Positions 1 to 10,162 of a DNA stretch of 27,931 nucleotides are shown piece by piece (position 1 is the first letter of the stretch; every line of letters begins with the position of its first letter). The notes under the pieces were generated by a model. That model searched no databases. It was not told the origin of the DNA and was given only the letters and a program-made list of their open reading frames with translations. The DNA comes from Tubiluchus corallicola (lineage: Eukaryota; Priapulida; Priapulimorpha; Priapulimorphida; Tubiluchidae). The position numbers and the translations under genes are program-made. Location of the stretch: assembly GCA_030141605.1 (NCBI GenBank), contig JAQGDQ010001723.1, positions 1 through 27,931 on the forward strand, read 5' to 3'.

Positions 1-850
1 GTGTTTAGTTACTTGCAATACCCTGTGCTGATTCTTCTTTTTTTGAACTTGTGAAGTTAGTGTGTTTAGTTACTTGCAATGCCCAGTACTGATTCTTCTT
101 TTTCTTGAACTTGTGAAGTTAGTGTGTTTAGTTACTTGCAATACCCAGTGCTGATTCTTCTTTTTTTGAACTTGTGAAGTTAGTGTGTTTAGTTACTTGC
201 AATACCCAGTACTGATTCTTCTTTTTTTTGAACTTGTGAAGTTAGTGTGTTTAGTTACTTGCAATACCCAGTACTGATTCTTCTTTTTTTGAACTTGTGA
301 AGTTAGTGTGTTTAGTTACTTGCAATACCCAGTACTGATTCTTCTTTTTTTGAAATTTGCGAAGTTGGTGTGTTTAGTTACTTGCAATACCCAGTACTGA
401 TTCTTCTTTTTCTTGAACTTGTGAAGTTAGTGTGTTTAGTTACTTGCAATACCCAGTACTGATTCTTCTTTTTTTGAACTTGTGAAGTTAGTGTGTTTAG
501 TTACTTGCAATACCCAGTACAGATTCTTCTTTTTTTGAACTTGTGAAGTTAGTGTGTTTAGTTACTTGCAATACCCAGTACTGATTCTTCTTTTTTTGAA
601 CTTGTGAAATTGGTGTGTTTAGTTACTTGCAATACTCAGTACTGATTCTTCTTTTTTTGAACTTGTGAAGTTAGTGTGTTTAGTTACTTGCAATACCCAG
701 TACTGATTCTTCTTTTTTTGAAATTTGCGAAGTTGGTGTGTTTAGTTACTTGCAATGCCCAGTACTGATTGTTTTTTGAACTTGTAAAGTTAGTGTGTTT
801 AGTCACTTGCAATATCCTGTACTGATTCTTCTTTTTTTATTTGGAACTTG
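1..850. repeat. Minisatellite, about 61-bp unit, 14 copies
   Basis: Head-to-tail direct repeats each begin gtgtttagttacttgcaata and continue through a cttcttttt tract to gaacttgtgaagttagt. Unit starts fall at about 1, 62, 124, 185 and so on to about 794, so the period is 60-62 bp. Length differences come mostly from the T-run. Copies are highly similar. The last two copies are diverged (gtcacttgc, aatatcctg) and the array fades into unique DNA near 850. The array is cut by the window start, so its true length is unknown. Units abut with no unique spacers. Confidence 0.97.
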
Positions 851-1640
851 TGTCACAGTCGTGTTTGACACGTCACATTTTGATACTTGAAAGGTTGATA
901 CGTGATATAAAGTTTTAAGTTCAGGACACGCTTGGCCTACAGCACAGTAGTATTGGCGTGTGTATTACTTAAGTTGGTATGCCTCGGTTGTTGGGTCCTG
1001 GATACAGAGCACACACTTTGATCGAAAAAGTTTTACCTTCGTTATCGACGTTTTTCAAACAGCGTTTTTCCAGTGTTATTCGGAAATGCATATTAGTTTT
1101 GTCAAATTGTGTTACCCCAAGATTGATCGTGATCGTAGTACTTTAATTTCACGCTTTGCAAAATAAATGCAAATTCTAAATCAGCATGGGTATTATCATA
1201 TTTTGCCAATGAGTGTTTTTTTTAATAAACACTGTTTATTTTTTCAATCTTTATGTCTTGAAATTGGCGTTACTGCAATATTTTAATAATTATAAAGTTT
1301 GTGACTGTATTTTTTGCTGTGACTTGCTAAGCCACTTAGATGGGTCTTGCTATGCATCTTGCCTATATCCTTCGTTACATTTCAATGTGACCACTTTGAA
1401 TAAATGTTAAGCACTGTCCAGGGGTCTGGTGGTTATGGCTGACCGAACATGTTAGCTAAATACCTTTACCATTCAGCCTGTATGGGGAAACTATTAGTTT
1501 ACTTGCATTTGCACCACGTTTTCTTTATGAATTTAGAACTAAGTCCCATCATACATACAATGCATGTCCACAGTCTAACGTATTTATAATGTTTACTTCA
1601 AATATTATTTTCTTTTTAGTAGTTACGAATTTTATAATTA
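851..1640. other. Intergenic, no gene recognised
   Basis: AT-rich DNA between the minisatellite and the LINE relic. Two short open frames (960-1166 and 1213-1410, both +) have no recognisable motif and look like chance. AATAAA-type hexamers near 1163 and 1399 could be poly(A) signals of something upstream, but no coding sequence supports that. Confidence 0.5.
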
Positions 1641-1765
1641 CCCTGGTGATGGATATCCATTATAACCCCGGCCCTTTAAACAAGCTTTTTTCTTTTTTCC
1701 ATGCTAATGTCAGAATGTTTGTTAGCAAACAATGAATCGTTTAAACTCGACGAATTGAAGTTAAT

Positions 1766-2599
1766 TTCAAATTCGATATTTTAGGGCTTACTGAAACATG
1801 GTTGTGCCCTTTAGTGAACATCTCGGTGATATTAATCCCTGGTTTCCATGCCCTTTTCCGTAAGTGGGGGGGGGGGGGGGGGGTGGTAGCTTTTTACGCC
1901 TCGGTTAATATAACCTTCACACCAAGAATGCATATAGTTTTTAATATTAACTTTGAATTCATGTGGTTTAAAATTAATCTTACAAACTTAATTTTATATA
2001 TTTGTGTCTGTTGCCATTCTTTTACTCAAGATGCTCTTACCGAGGATGAGATTACAAATCAGTTACAATTGTCTCACAATATGCTAATTAGCAGCTTATC
2101 AAACGTTCACTATGCAATCATACATTAACGCCAAGTGTGCAATATGGTACCCTCCTGATGGGGAAAATCGTTTTGGTTCCAAATTATATATGCATTTACT
2201 TTTCAGAATCAATTTTCACAGTTAGTAGCACATCCTACCCGTGTTTCAGTTGTGTCTTGCTCTTTGATTGACCTTATTTTAACTGATGCTACCGGTTTAA
2301 TAAGAGAGAGTGATGTCATGTTACCAATATATACAGCTGATCGTAACTCTATTTATAGTGAAATGCTTATAAAACATCTTCCGACTGCAGCTTCCTACCA
2401 AAGAAAAATTTTCTATTATAATAGAGCAGACTGGCGTGGTTTAAATCAAGCTATTCATGCTGCTAATTGGAATTTACTTTTTGCAAATGAAACTGTTGAT
2501 TCTGTTTGTGCTAATTTTATTACTAATTTGTCAAATTTGATGGATGACTATGTGCCACATAGAACCGTAACCATTCAGCTTTGGGACAAGTTGTTGTAA
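1766..2599 (+). pseudogene. LINE ORF2 endonuclease domain, frameshifted
   Basis: This is the endonuclease portion of the copy-1 LINE. The segments at 1802-2128 and 2252-2599 are the longest open pieces, joined by at least one frameshift. The Asp-Phe-Asn metal-site block expected near 2120-2135 is destroyed: only NAKC.IWYPPDGENRFGS-like residues survive around 2130-2180. A run of 18 G (1866-1883) sits where related elements encode consecutive glycines. The longer open piece ends SLIDLILTD plus a 90-residue linker, as in related LINEs. No intact product is possible. Confidence 0.8.
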
Positions 2600-3179
2600 T
2601 GTATACGCTCAAACCAAAGTTGCGTTCCCATATCTATGTTAGTTTATTCTGCAAAATACAAATTTTCTGTAGCCTACAATTACTACATCCACAAACTACT
2701 TAAATAAGTGCTAGAAAATAAGTGCTACAGATTACTACGTTACACTAAAAAGCTAAAATGCATACATACATTGTTGGTCCAATATTGAGTCGAGAAGAAG
2801 CCAGAATGTCAGTAAAAGTCAAATTTTAAATGTAACAGAGACGTGTGTACTTAGCAAGTTTCACCTATACATTGTCATAGTAGAGAAAGTAGTCTAGCTT
2901 GTTGAACTACAGTCTAACATATTGTTGCTTCTAATGCACATACTACCTTGAGAAGGGATAACGGACCAAAACATTTGTACCTGCCACAGTTGTGGATGAA
3001 CAGCTATGTCAGAAAATAAAAAAAGCTAAAGAAAAAACACGTAAATAGTACAAACTTCTGAATCTTGGGAGAAATACAAGTGATGTAGGAATGCTTATAG
3101 GAATTCTTTAAAAAACGCCAAATCTGAAGAAAATATCAAGAAAATATAAAGACTATATGAATAAATAAATACTAAATTA

Positions 3180-3658
3180 CTCGATCCGCAAACCTGCCCC
3201 AAAGTCTGGTGGAACAGTGTCAAATAATTTTTGAAAGCAAACATGACTTTAGTATTCCAACACTTAAAGTTAACAACTGTATTATAGCTGATACCAAGCT
3301 CAAATGTAGTATATTAACAAATTTTTGCTAATAGTGTAAATAGATTTTGTAGTGTAAATGGCGGTAATGCTGTACGTCCTCATTTCTCTTTGGTCACTGA
3401 TAGTGTTTTGTCAACTGCTGACCTGTCTGACTATATAGTTACTAATTTCATGAAATGTGTAAAAGTTGGTAAATCAACAGGGCCCGGCCCGATCGCATAA
3501 GTAACATTGTTTTGCGTTATTATTTAAAATACCTGCTAACAATGGATTTTTTTCCCGTCAGTATGGAAAACAGCAAATTTTAGTCCGGCATTTAAAAAAG
3601 GTGATAGAGAACTGGCTACTAATTATATGCAAATTTCTCCACTATCCTCTGTTTCAGA
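3180..3658 (+). pseudogene. LINE reverse transcriptase N-terminal fragment, broken
   Basis: Pieces in several frames give linker and RT finger residues: CIIADTKLK (about 3278-3305), TDSVLSTADLSDYIVTNFMKCVKVGKSTGP (3397-3486, one frame), an ISNIVLRYYLKYLL-like helix after a frame change (about 3495-3540), and then VWKTANFSPAFKKGDRELATNY and SPLSSVS (3562-3655). This is the start of a non-LTR RT domain. The catalytic YADD box region and everything 3' of it are absent from the window. Confidence 0.8.
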
Positions 3659-3659
3659 C

Positions 3660-4049
3660 TGTTGCGAGAGAAGTTGCCAGACGGTTCACATGTTACAATT
3701 TTACTTTCAGAGAGAAGTTGCGACGTAGTCTGAAGGCGTCATAACTGTTACTATGGAGATATGGAGATTTTGCTGCCATCTACAGTCTGAAAGTTATCGA
3801 TTATAAACGTTGCATAGTTACACTTATGTAAACGCATAACAGTTGCTACTGTTTGCTTCGTTGCGGCTCACAGCAAAAGACCAACAAAAAGTATCATCAA
3901 AACTTCCATGTATAACAGCCAGAAAATCGATATCTAAAGCTTGAATTTACAAATTTAAGTGAAACACTCAAACTTTGTTAACGGCTTGGACACATTATTT
4001 TAGGGTACGCCACGTGTTAGCGAGCTTAATTTCATATAAACGATACATA
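3660..4049 (+). promoter_or_regulatory. Candidate annexin promoter and 5' UTR block
   Basis: This is the region immediately upstream of the annexin start codon. A stretch at about 3717-3880, containing ttgctgccatct, a TATAAA at 3802-3807 and gttacacttatgtaaacgc, is recognisably repeated at about 11755-11900 upstream of the duplicated annexin exon, again with TATAAA (11826-11831). Conservation between the two suggests either a copied promoter or a shared dispersed repeat. The box lies about 245 bp before the ATG. A short direct repeat (gagagaagttgc at about 3667 and 3711) sits at the LINE junction. The transcription start was not determined. Confidence 0.4.
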
Positions 4050-7000
4050 ATGGAACCTAATCGGAGGTTAAAAAACATAATTTTTATTCCGCCCGGACCA
4101 GAAGGAACTGTGAAGCAATTTATAGATCATAGTCCAGAAGACGATGCAAGAAAACTGCACTGGGCAGTAACAGGACCTGGTGAGTTCTTTATTGCATGTG
4201 AATATACCCTAATCTCTAGGTAAAAATTAAAATTATAGCAGACAGACAGAAATACAGACAATTCAGGAGAGTCAGTAACAGATATGGGGATCGGTGATCA
4301 GGCAGTCAGGTAACAAAGAAAAAAAGAGTGAGTGAGTGAGGGAGAGAGAGAGAGGGAGAGAGAGAGAGAGAGAGAGAGTGAGTGAGGGAGAGAAAGAAGA
4401 AACAGAACTATAGCAATAAAATAATAATTAATATGAATTGGTGAATTTATAGGAACTGATGAAGCCACAGTTGTTTCGATACTGTCAAAAAGGACCATCT
4501 GGCAATTAGAGCTAGTGCAGGAAGCTTTCGGTCGGCAGTATGACATGGTAGGTGACAGCACTATACTTGTGTGTGCAATGGCTGGTACAAGTGACATAAA
4601 TTCATTATTTAATGGTTTATTTCTTGGTTATTCAACCCACTTTGCAAAAATGTAATACATCGTATATATTAATTTCGGTGTTATGGGGTTTATATATTTG
4701 TTTATATATAAAATTCAAGTCTACAGTTCCAATGAGGGCACCATTTTCGAAGATCTTAATTGTCAACCGACAGGTCTAGCGTCTGTCTCATTTGGTACAC
4801 TACGGCCCATGTTTTTCGAATCTGGCCTATGAGGGCAAAAAACTCCAAAACACGCTTTTTTGCAAAAATTTGTAAAACTTATACGTCTTATTTCTGGTGA
4901 ACGGGAATGGGCCATGGGTGGCGTTGGTAACAGTTTGACAGCCCATTCAATGGTGGATAAATCTGGCATGCTTAGAATTTGCGCTTGGGCCATGGTGACT
5001 CTTGACGGGCGTTTTTCCGGAACCAAGTCCCGATTTTTTCCAATTTTTTATCAAACAGCCTATAGCAAAAACATAGTAGTGGTGCTTGGCGGGACTCTCG
5101 GGGAAGGAGATATATTACAAGATGGTGTGGGTCGCAGTTTAGGACGCCTCCACCAAGAGGTGCACCTACGAGTTTATTGGGGGTTTCATTTCGGAAGATT
5201 ATCACTTAGAAAGCTGCTGTCATATAGCTATTGCTCAGACGTTATCCATTATACTCTATCAATAATTTGGTTGAATTTAACTTTAAAACCTGCTTTGATA
5301 ATATAAGTTTTATGATGTTAATCTGTAATCGAAAGGAGCGTACTGTACTGTGTATATTATATTACTGTACAATAATGGCGTTGTATGTAGAATATTATTA
5401 ACATTATTATTACTGTTGTGTGAAATTGTGTTTCTAGTTCTTGTAAAGGTCATACTAGCTCTTCTCAAAACTACAAATTTTATTTCCTTTCACCTTCTTT
5501 TTAAATTTGCTTTATTTAGATATTTAATTTTGATGGAAACTACTTACAGATGAAAACAATGATTATCAGATGGTTTTACAGATGATTATCAACAAACAAA
5601 CAACCTTACGTCATTATTTATCTGCCATGTTAACCAGTGTCCAAATTAACCTAATTTGTTGCCAAATAAAGGGCAGCTGAATTGATGACTTTTTATGTCA
5701 GTTCGCTACCATATCTCTGACTTTAGATTTACTTTATTAACAGTGTTTATTACTCAAATTATGTTTGTATATTTTTATTATATGTATACATTTCTGAAAT
5801 ATTATAGACAACAATGAACTTGATTTGATTTGATGTAGCCAAAAATTGGTAACCAGACCTGAGCGAGTGAAGAATATCAGTTTTCACTCTTGTCTTTTCA
5901 GAACTCTTGCTCCGATTCTATGTTGCCTCTGTAGGTAAAATTTTGTGATGCATTTTCACTTGTAAATTGTCGCAGAACAATCGTAGGTTAACTTTATCTT
6001 GAGTATAGAAAAGAACCATTATCGTTTACAGAATTACATACTAAATGAGATTGACCTCCATTTCAGGCGTGCCTAGCGACGATAATAGAAGATTTTGACG
6101 AACCAGTTGAATGGAGAATGAGAATGCTCATCAATTGCCGGATGATGAAACCACATGAACGAGATGCAATGTTCATTACATGGGCACTTGACGTACGTTA
6201 ACGAGATTATGCATTTAACAGCCAAGTACATGTAAGCCAAACTAGCAAAACACAGCCAAGTTAGCACATTTAGCAAGATTCAAAAGTCCAATTTTGCTCT
6301 GGAGCAAGGGGACTTTGGAAGAGTTGTGGCAGCTCACTAATTTTGTTCCTGGACATGAGTGTATTCCCCGTGTCTTGACATTTGAGACAGCCTGACCTGA
6401 TAACAGAGATATTATAGGCCTACATTTTCCCAACAATCTATTTTCTTTGTCGAATGTTAAAGTTTCTGATCGTCCTGTTCGCACAAGAAGCCAAAATCAC
6501 CATCATATTTGACATGCACGTTACACATATTGCTTTTAATTTTCATAACTTTCATGTCAAATGCATTTTGTGTGTAGCCAATGTTTGGCTGATATTTTAC
6601 TGCCCAAATATCTTTGGATTTTTTCATTACTCAGTTTGTTTGTATAGGGTGCAGGCACGGATGAGATGGCATTGGTTGAGATCTTGGCCACAAGATCTCC
6701 TGAAGAACTAGAGTCTATTTATGCACTGTTCGGTACGTGTATTCCTATAACTTCCAGACTTTCAGGGGGTCCTTAATACCACAAAAATATAATTATTACT
6801 AATTACCGAGGAAATTTATAAGTAGGTCGAAATAGTCCTAGTAAAGTTGTACATAGAAGAAATTGCAACAGGATTTTTCTATTCAAATTCTCTTAAAATA
6901 TGGTCTCAGGCACAGTGAATAACATTTGCAAAAATCAGCCTTAGTACATTTGACATTATATGCCTAACTCGAAGAAATTTGAGCTCCTAGACGAAAATTA

Positions 7001-10000
7001 TTTACTGGTTGACTAACAGCAAAGTGAACATGTGGATTTCAAAAATGCTGACATTTTGTAAGTATGATCTCTATATGACGTCACAATGCCATCATTTCGT
7101 CATTAAAACACTTCTTTGTTGTTGTTAAAAGTGGGTTACTGTATTAAATATGTCAGTACCAACACTGGTATTTACACTCAACGTCAGTGATTTCCTCTTC
7201 ATCTAGATTGTGACTACCAGGACCAAAGATCATTTGTACCTCCTAAACCATTGTGTTAATGGTTGATAGGAAAGTGCACCACATAAACAAAAAAGCATAA
7301 AATATTGAGCCTAAGCCTAAGGTATTCTTAAAGCTACATGGAAACTACAAAAAGTGGAAACAATGTACATAAGTAGCTCGATAACTCAAGACATGTACAT
7401 TGAAAATATCATATTAAAACCATAAAATTGAATTGCCTATCTAAAAAATGTCCACATGCACCACAAAGGCCCTCTAGGCCACAGATTCAAGACAGTCAGT
7501 TTCTAAAAAAGGATCTCGTAGTATCCCCGTAGTTCACATATGTGGTTCTGAAAAATAGCGTCTTGAATAATTCCGAAATTGTGTGATGAGAGTGGCATTG
7601 ATGTTTCAATGTGGTAGATCTATTAGCATTCAAATGTCCATCAGTTTTTCAGTGCTAGCCATTTTTCTTGAGTTTACTATTCATATATTGATCTATTAAT
7701 ATGTTTATCTATTCATCTACCGTCTATTCATCATAATGCATTGTGCAGTTTTCAGATGTGCTTTAGTGCATTTTATCTACTTAACTGACACCGGCATGGA
7801 ATAATCATTGTTTTTACATTTATTTAGGTGGAAAGGAGAAGTTTAAAGATCGTATTAAAAACGACGTAGACTCATCTTCACCATTTTATCAGTTACTGTC
7901 GTATTTCATTGATGTACGTACGAGTCATAATTCTTATAGGTTGAGCCCATGTTTATGCATTATGTTTGAATCTTTAAAACGCACTTGTGCTTGAATGTCC
8001 TGAAATGCATTGCATGTCTCGTCTTTTTTTGGCCTAATAGGATAATGATTAGAAAATTTGCGTGAGCAGACAACACACGACTTAAAACAAATGCTGATTA
8101 AAATGGTTTCCAAGGTTTTCACTGAGAGAGTACTAAAGCTGTTCTGCCCTAGCCAAGTTCAATTACTCCTAAAAACACCGCTTTAGTTTTTCTTCCGTCC
8201 ATATTGTTTGTATATGCAAACTTTGATTGTAGGTGAAAGATGAAAGTCTACATCAAACGTTTTTCAGTGTAAAAATTTCTTTGTTTGCAGCCCCCTTTGG
8301 AGATCGATCGTGGGTTGGAAGCTGATAGCACATATTTTGTCTACACTTGGCAGATAGCAAAGTTGGGTACATTATTTCCCTCCAGAAGCCTCTACCGAGT
8401 ACGCCAACTTATCCTCGAATGGGAAGAGGTCTACAGGCGCCCATTCGAGGACGAAATTAATAAACATACTGAGCTTACCTGGTTATACCAGCAAACATAT
8501 TTGGATATGAGTAAGTATGTAGAAACGAGAAGACAGTGTTTTGACATTAATGTCAAGTGCTTGCATATATGCTGTTTACATTAAAAGGAATTTTTGATTA
8601 TTTTCACTTTAAATCTCTCGTAATGCCGTTCCAAAGTCGCCATTACATGACATCACCTACAGAAACGTAAATCAGGGGAAGAAAAGGAAATGCTAAATAT
8701 ATATTACTTACTCTAATACTATATTACTACATTTTGCTTACCTGCTGGAAAGAATTGTGTTTCTAGAAATAATAACTTAAAATCTTAGTGCCAATTTGTA
8801 AAATGTCACTGGCTCACCCTCCAGAGTGTGTCACTCACTAACCAAATCCTATTTTTAATCTTATAGAAAAGACACAGTAATTTAAATATATACACACTTT
8901 GTAACATGTGAGCTGCGAGTGTGCTGATTATTTTTTCAAACTTCCCACAATTTTATGTAAATTTGTCAAAATGGCTGCGCATAACGATCATTGGAATAGT
9001 TTAAATTTGCAAGTTTTATCAGCGTTACTGCAAATGCAAGACCTGCATGTAAAAATATAATACATCAGTGGTATAAAATTTCAAGATGGTTTTTTCAAGT
9101 TTTATGTGAGTAGAGGGTTTTCTCGTGCTTCGAGTGACATAGCAACCATACACCTTACTTTGTTTTTCAAGACAATGTTAAACTGTTTTCTAGATGCAGT
9201 TCAATATTATCTCGAATAACTTATCTTATTCAGTTATTAAAACACCTATATTAGCAATACAGCAGTGCATTCTTTCATTTAGCTAAACTAGCTGAATGAC
9301 ACAATTATAACAAGTATTTGAATTTATTACTCAGAGTATAATAATAATATCGAACGCATAATCAATCGTTACAAGTCGGAAAATCCATACATTACTTTTA
9401 CTTATGCAAATTTAATTTTGTAGTTCAAATTGCCAAAGACCAACACGATTATTGGGCCAGACGAGTTTATGATTCCGTACATGGACCATCCACGAATGAC
9501 ACTCAGCTAATCCGCGTTATTTGCACCTGCTGTGAAGAGAACATGGTGAACGTAAAGGAAGCATTTAAAAAGAATTATGGGTTAACTTTGGAAGCAGCTG
9601 TTGAGGTATGTAGACTCTTTGCAAGAATGGGCTCAAATATCATTAAGAATACATTCAAACCTTGCTATGCTATCTATTTCGTTGAGCACTCTGCATGAAT
9701 TGGTCTAACATATTCACGATGGATTCTAGCTAATGTACAGGCATAATGTAAATAAAACGCGATATTCTAAATAGCCAAGGGTGTATTCTTTTTGACTAAA
9801 GCTAAGCAACACTGAGGCTGTCCTTAGTGGCTTAGTTTACCAGTAGTTGTGTAAATGTGACGGGGCAGTTCGTGCTAACTGCGGAATCTAGTTAAGACTG
9901 CTCGGAACGTTAGTTTGTCAAGATTAGCTACAAATATTGGCTGTAAGTTGAGCTTAGACTTTCCTTATTTTTACAATTTAAACTTGAAAAACAAGAGAGA

Positions 10001-10162
10001 GGAAGAGGAGCGAGGGAGAGAAGATAAATAGAGTTAGAGAGAGAGGGAGAGGGAGAAGAAGAGGGAGAGAGAGAGCAAAAAGAGTAATACCCATTTTCTC
10101 GGTTACAGGATGATACTTCAGGCTACTACAGAGATTTCCTGATGAATTTAATCAACGGATGA
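4050..10162 (+). CDS. Annexin family protein (8 exons, 325 aa)
   Basis: Annexins are cytosolic proteins of four about 70-residue helical repeats that bind acidic phospholipid when calcium is present. Exons, all with GT-AG junctions and matching phases: 4050-4179, 4453-4547, 6067-6192, 6648-6732, 7828-7913, 8291-8510, 9424-9605 and 10109-10162. The product is 325 aa, usual for a core annexin. The N-terminus ends in the typical GTVK.F entry (19-24). Type II calcium loops are clear in repeat 1 (GPGTD, 42-46) and repeat 2 (GAGTD, 118-122). In repeat 3 (about 185-245) the loop is gone and helix B appears about 7 residues short. In repeat 4 the loop reads GPSTND (267-272). The tail DFLMNLING matches the family's C-terminal helix. 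I chose the ATG at 4050 because the conserved N-terminal region starts just after it; an in-frame ATG at 3975 would add 25 residues with no family resemblance. AATAAA at 10316-10321 is a good poly(A) signal. The subfamily is not assignable by eye. Confidence 0.9.
4320..4395. repeat. (GA)n-rich microsatellite in annexin intron 1
   Basis: A nearly pure purine run (gagtgagtgag, then gagagagaga blocks) ends about 58 bases before the exon 2 acceptor at 4451-4452. The sense strand is purine-rich here. Its antisense produces a low-complexity Ser/Leu open frame (4298-4597, -) that should be ignored. Confidence 0.95.
4690..5220. mobile_element. Dispersed repeat family B, copy 1, in annexin intron 2
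   Basis: From about 4711 (ctacagttcc) through tttttcgaatc, ttttgcaaaa, cttatacg and gggccatggg to cccattcaatggtgg (about 4955), this block matches 15557-15815 in the same order. Both copies follow a TA-rich run (4690-4710 here). The sequence continues to about 5215 with looser internal repetition: a tattgggggtttcattt motif near 5175 resembles the cattgggggtttattttt of the other copy near 15640. Overlapping open frames on both strands (4860-5306 +, 4763-5026 - and 4972-5205 -) show no protein domain I recognise. Class unknown. Confidence 0.65.
5221..6066. other. Annexin intron 2, remainder
   Basis: AT-rich intronic DNA with no coding signal. The end of 5690-5835, aatgaacttgatttgatttgatg, looks like the short-period 3' tail of a plus-strand LINE, but there is too little to assign it. 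The intron closes at the acceptor 6065-6066 (tttcag). Confidence 0.4.
6193..6647. other. Annexin intron 3
   Basis: Donor gtacgt and acceptor tatag. I see no repeat or gene in this 455-bp intron. The last about 40 bases (ctttggattt..., tgtatagggtgcagg) are conserved in the duplicated block at 11918-11950. Confidence 0.6.
6733..7827. other. Annexin intron 4, partly duplicated downstream
   Basis: Long stretches of this intron recur, diverged, after the duplicated exon at 12034-13430: ggtccttaatacc, aaattgcaacag.attttttct, tatgcctaa.tc, a gctga..acatttt and tatgacgtca stretch, and aagtagctcg.taactta.acatgta. This shows that a genomic block containing exon 4 and its flanking introns was copied. 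No coding sequence is seen. Confidence 0.65.
7914..8290. other. Annexin intron 5
   Basis: A 377-bp intron with donor gtacgt and acceptor ttgcag. Nothing else recognisable. Confidence 0.7.
8511..9423. other. Annexin intron 6
   Basis: A 913-bp AT-rich intron with donor gtaagt and acceptor ttttgtag. It is phase 1 (A then TT gives Ile). No repeat or gene recognised. Confidence 0.7.
9606..10108. other. Annexin intron 7 with duplicated block and GA tract
   Basis: About 9800-9990 (tgaggctgtcc, cttagtggctt, gtgacggggc, aactgcggaat, tcaagattagcta.aaatatt, actttcctta) is copied at about 11310-11520. An impure purine tract (gagaga, ggaagagg) follows at 9990-10080, only about 30 bases before the exon 8 acceptor. 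The copied block also leads into a purine tract (11530-11665). Confidence 0.7.

Larger units (their letters stand above)
1640..3660 (+). mobile_element. Degraded CR1/jockey-like non-LTR retrotransposon (LINE), family A copy 1
   Basis: A chain of broken reading frames follows the order of a LINE ORF2. There is a 2A-like DIHYNPGP motif at 1652-1675, then FFHANVR and, after a frameshift, LANNESFKLDEL and GLTETWL of an apurinic-type endonuclease (1690-1810). Next come endonuclease middle segments (1830-2130), the C-terminal endonuclease signature SLIDLILTD (about 2264-2290) with a linker to 2580, a lysine-rich linker (3005-3180), and reverse-transcriptase finger motifs including VGKSTGP (about 3463-3486) and WKTANFSPAFKKGD (about 3563-3607). 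Similarity stops near 3660, before the catalytic palm. Stops, frameshifts and probable insertions (about 2600-2950) show it is dead. It shares the LANNESF.LDEL block with the minus-strand LINE at 13430-15065. Clade assignment is tentative. Confidence 0.85.

Noticed and set aside
1-850. Direct repeats resembling a CRISPR array (also 23061-23497 and 25085-26285)
   Set aside because: Units abut head to tail without unique spacers, are too long, and the surrounding genes are spliced animal genes.
960-1410. Two plus-strand frames of 65-68 codons
   Set aside because: No motif, no splice context, and a size expected by chance in AT-rich DNA.
3975-4049. Upstream in-frame ATG for the annexin
   Set aside because: The extra 25 residues have no annexin resemblance, and the ATG at 4050 is followed closely by the conserved N-terminal region.
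4298-4597. Minus-strand 99-codon frame
   Set aside because: Antisense of annexin exon 2 plus the intron 1 GA tract.
4763-5306. Overlapping open frames on both strands in annexin intron 2
   Set aside because: They lie in dispersed repeat B, have no domain I recognise, and the frames do not stay open in the second copy at 15557-15815.
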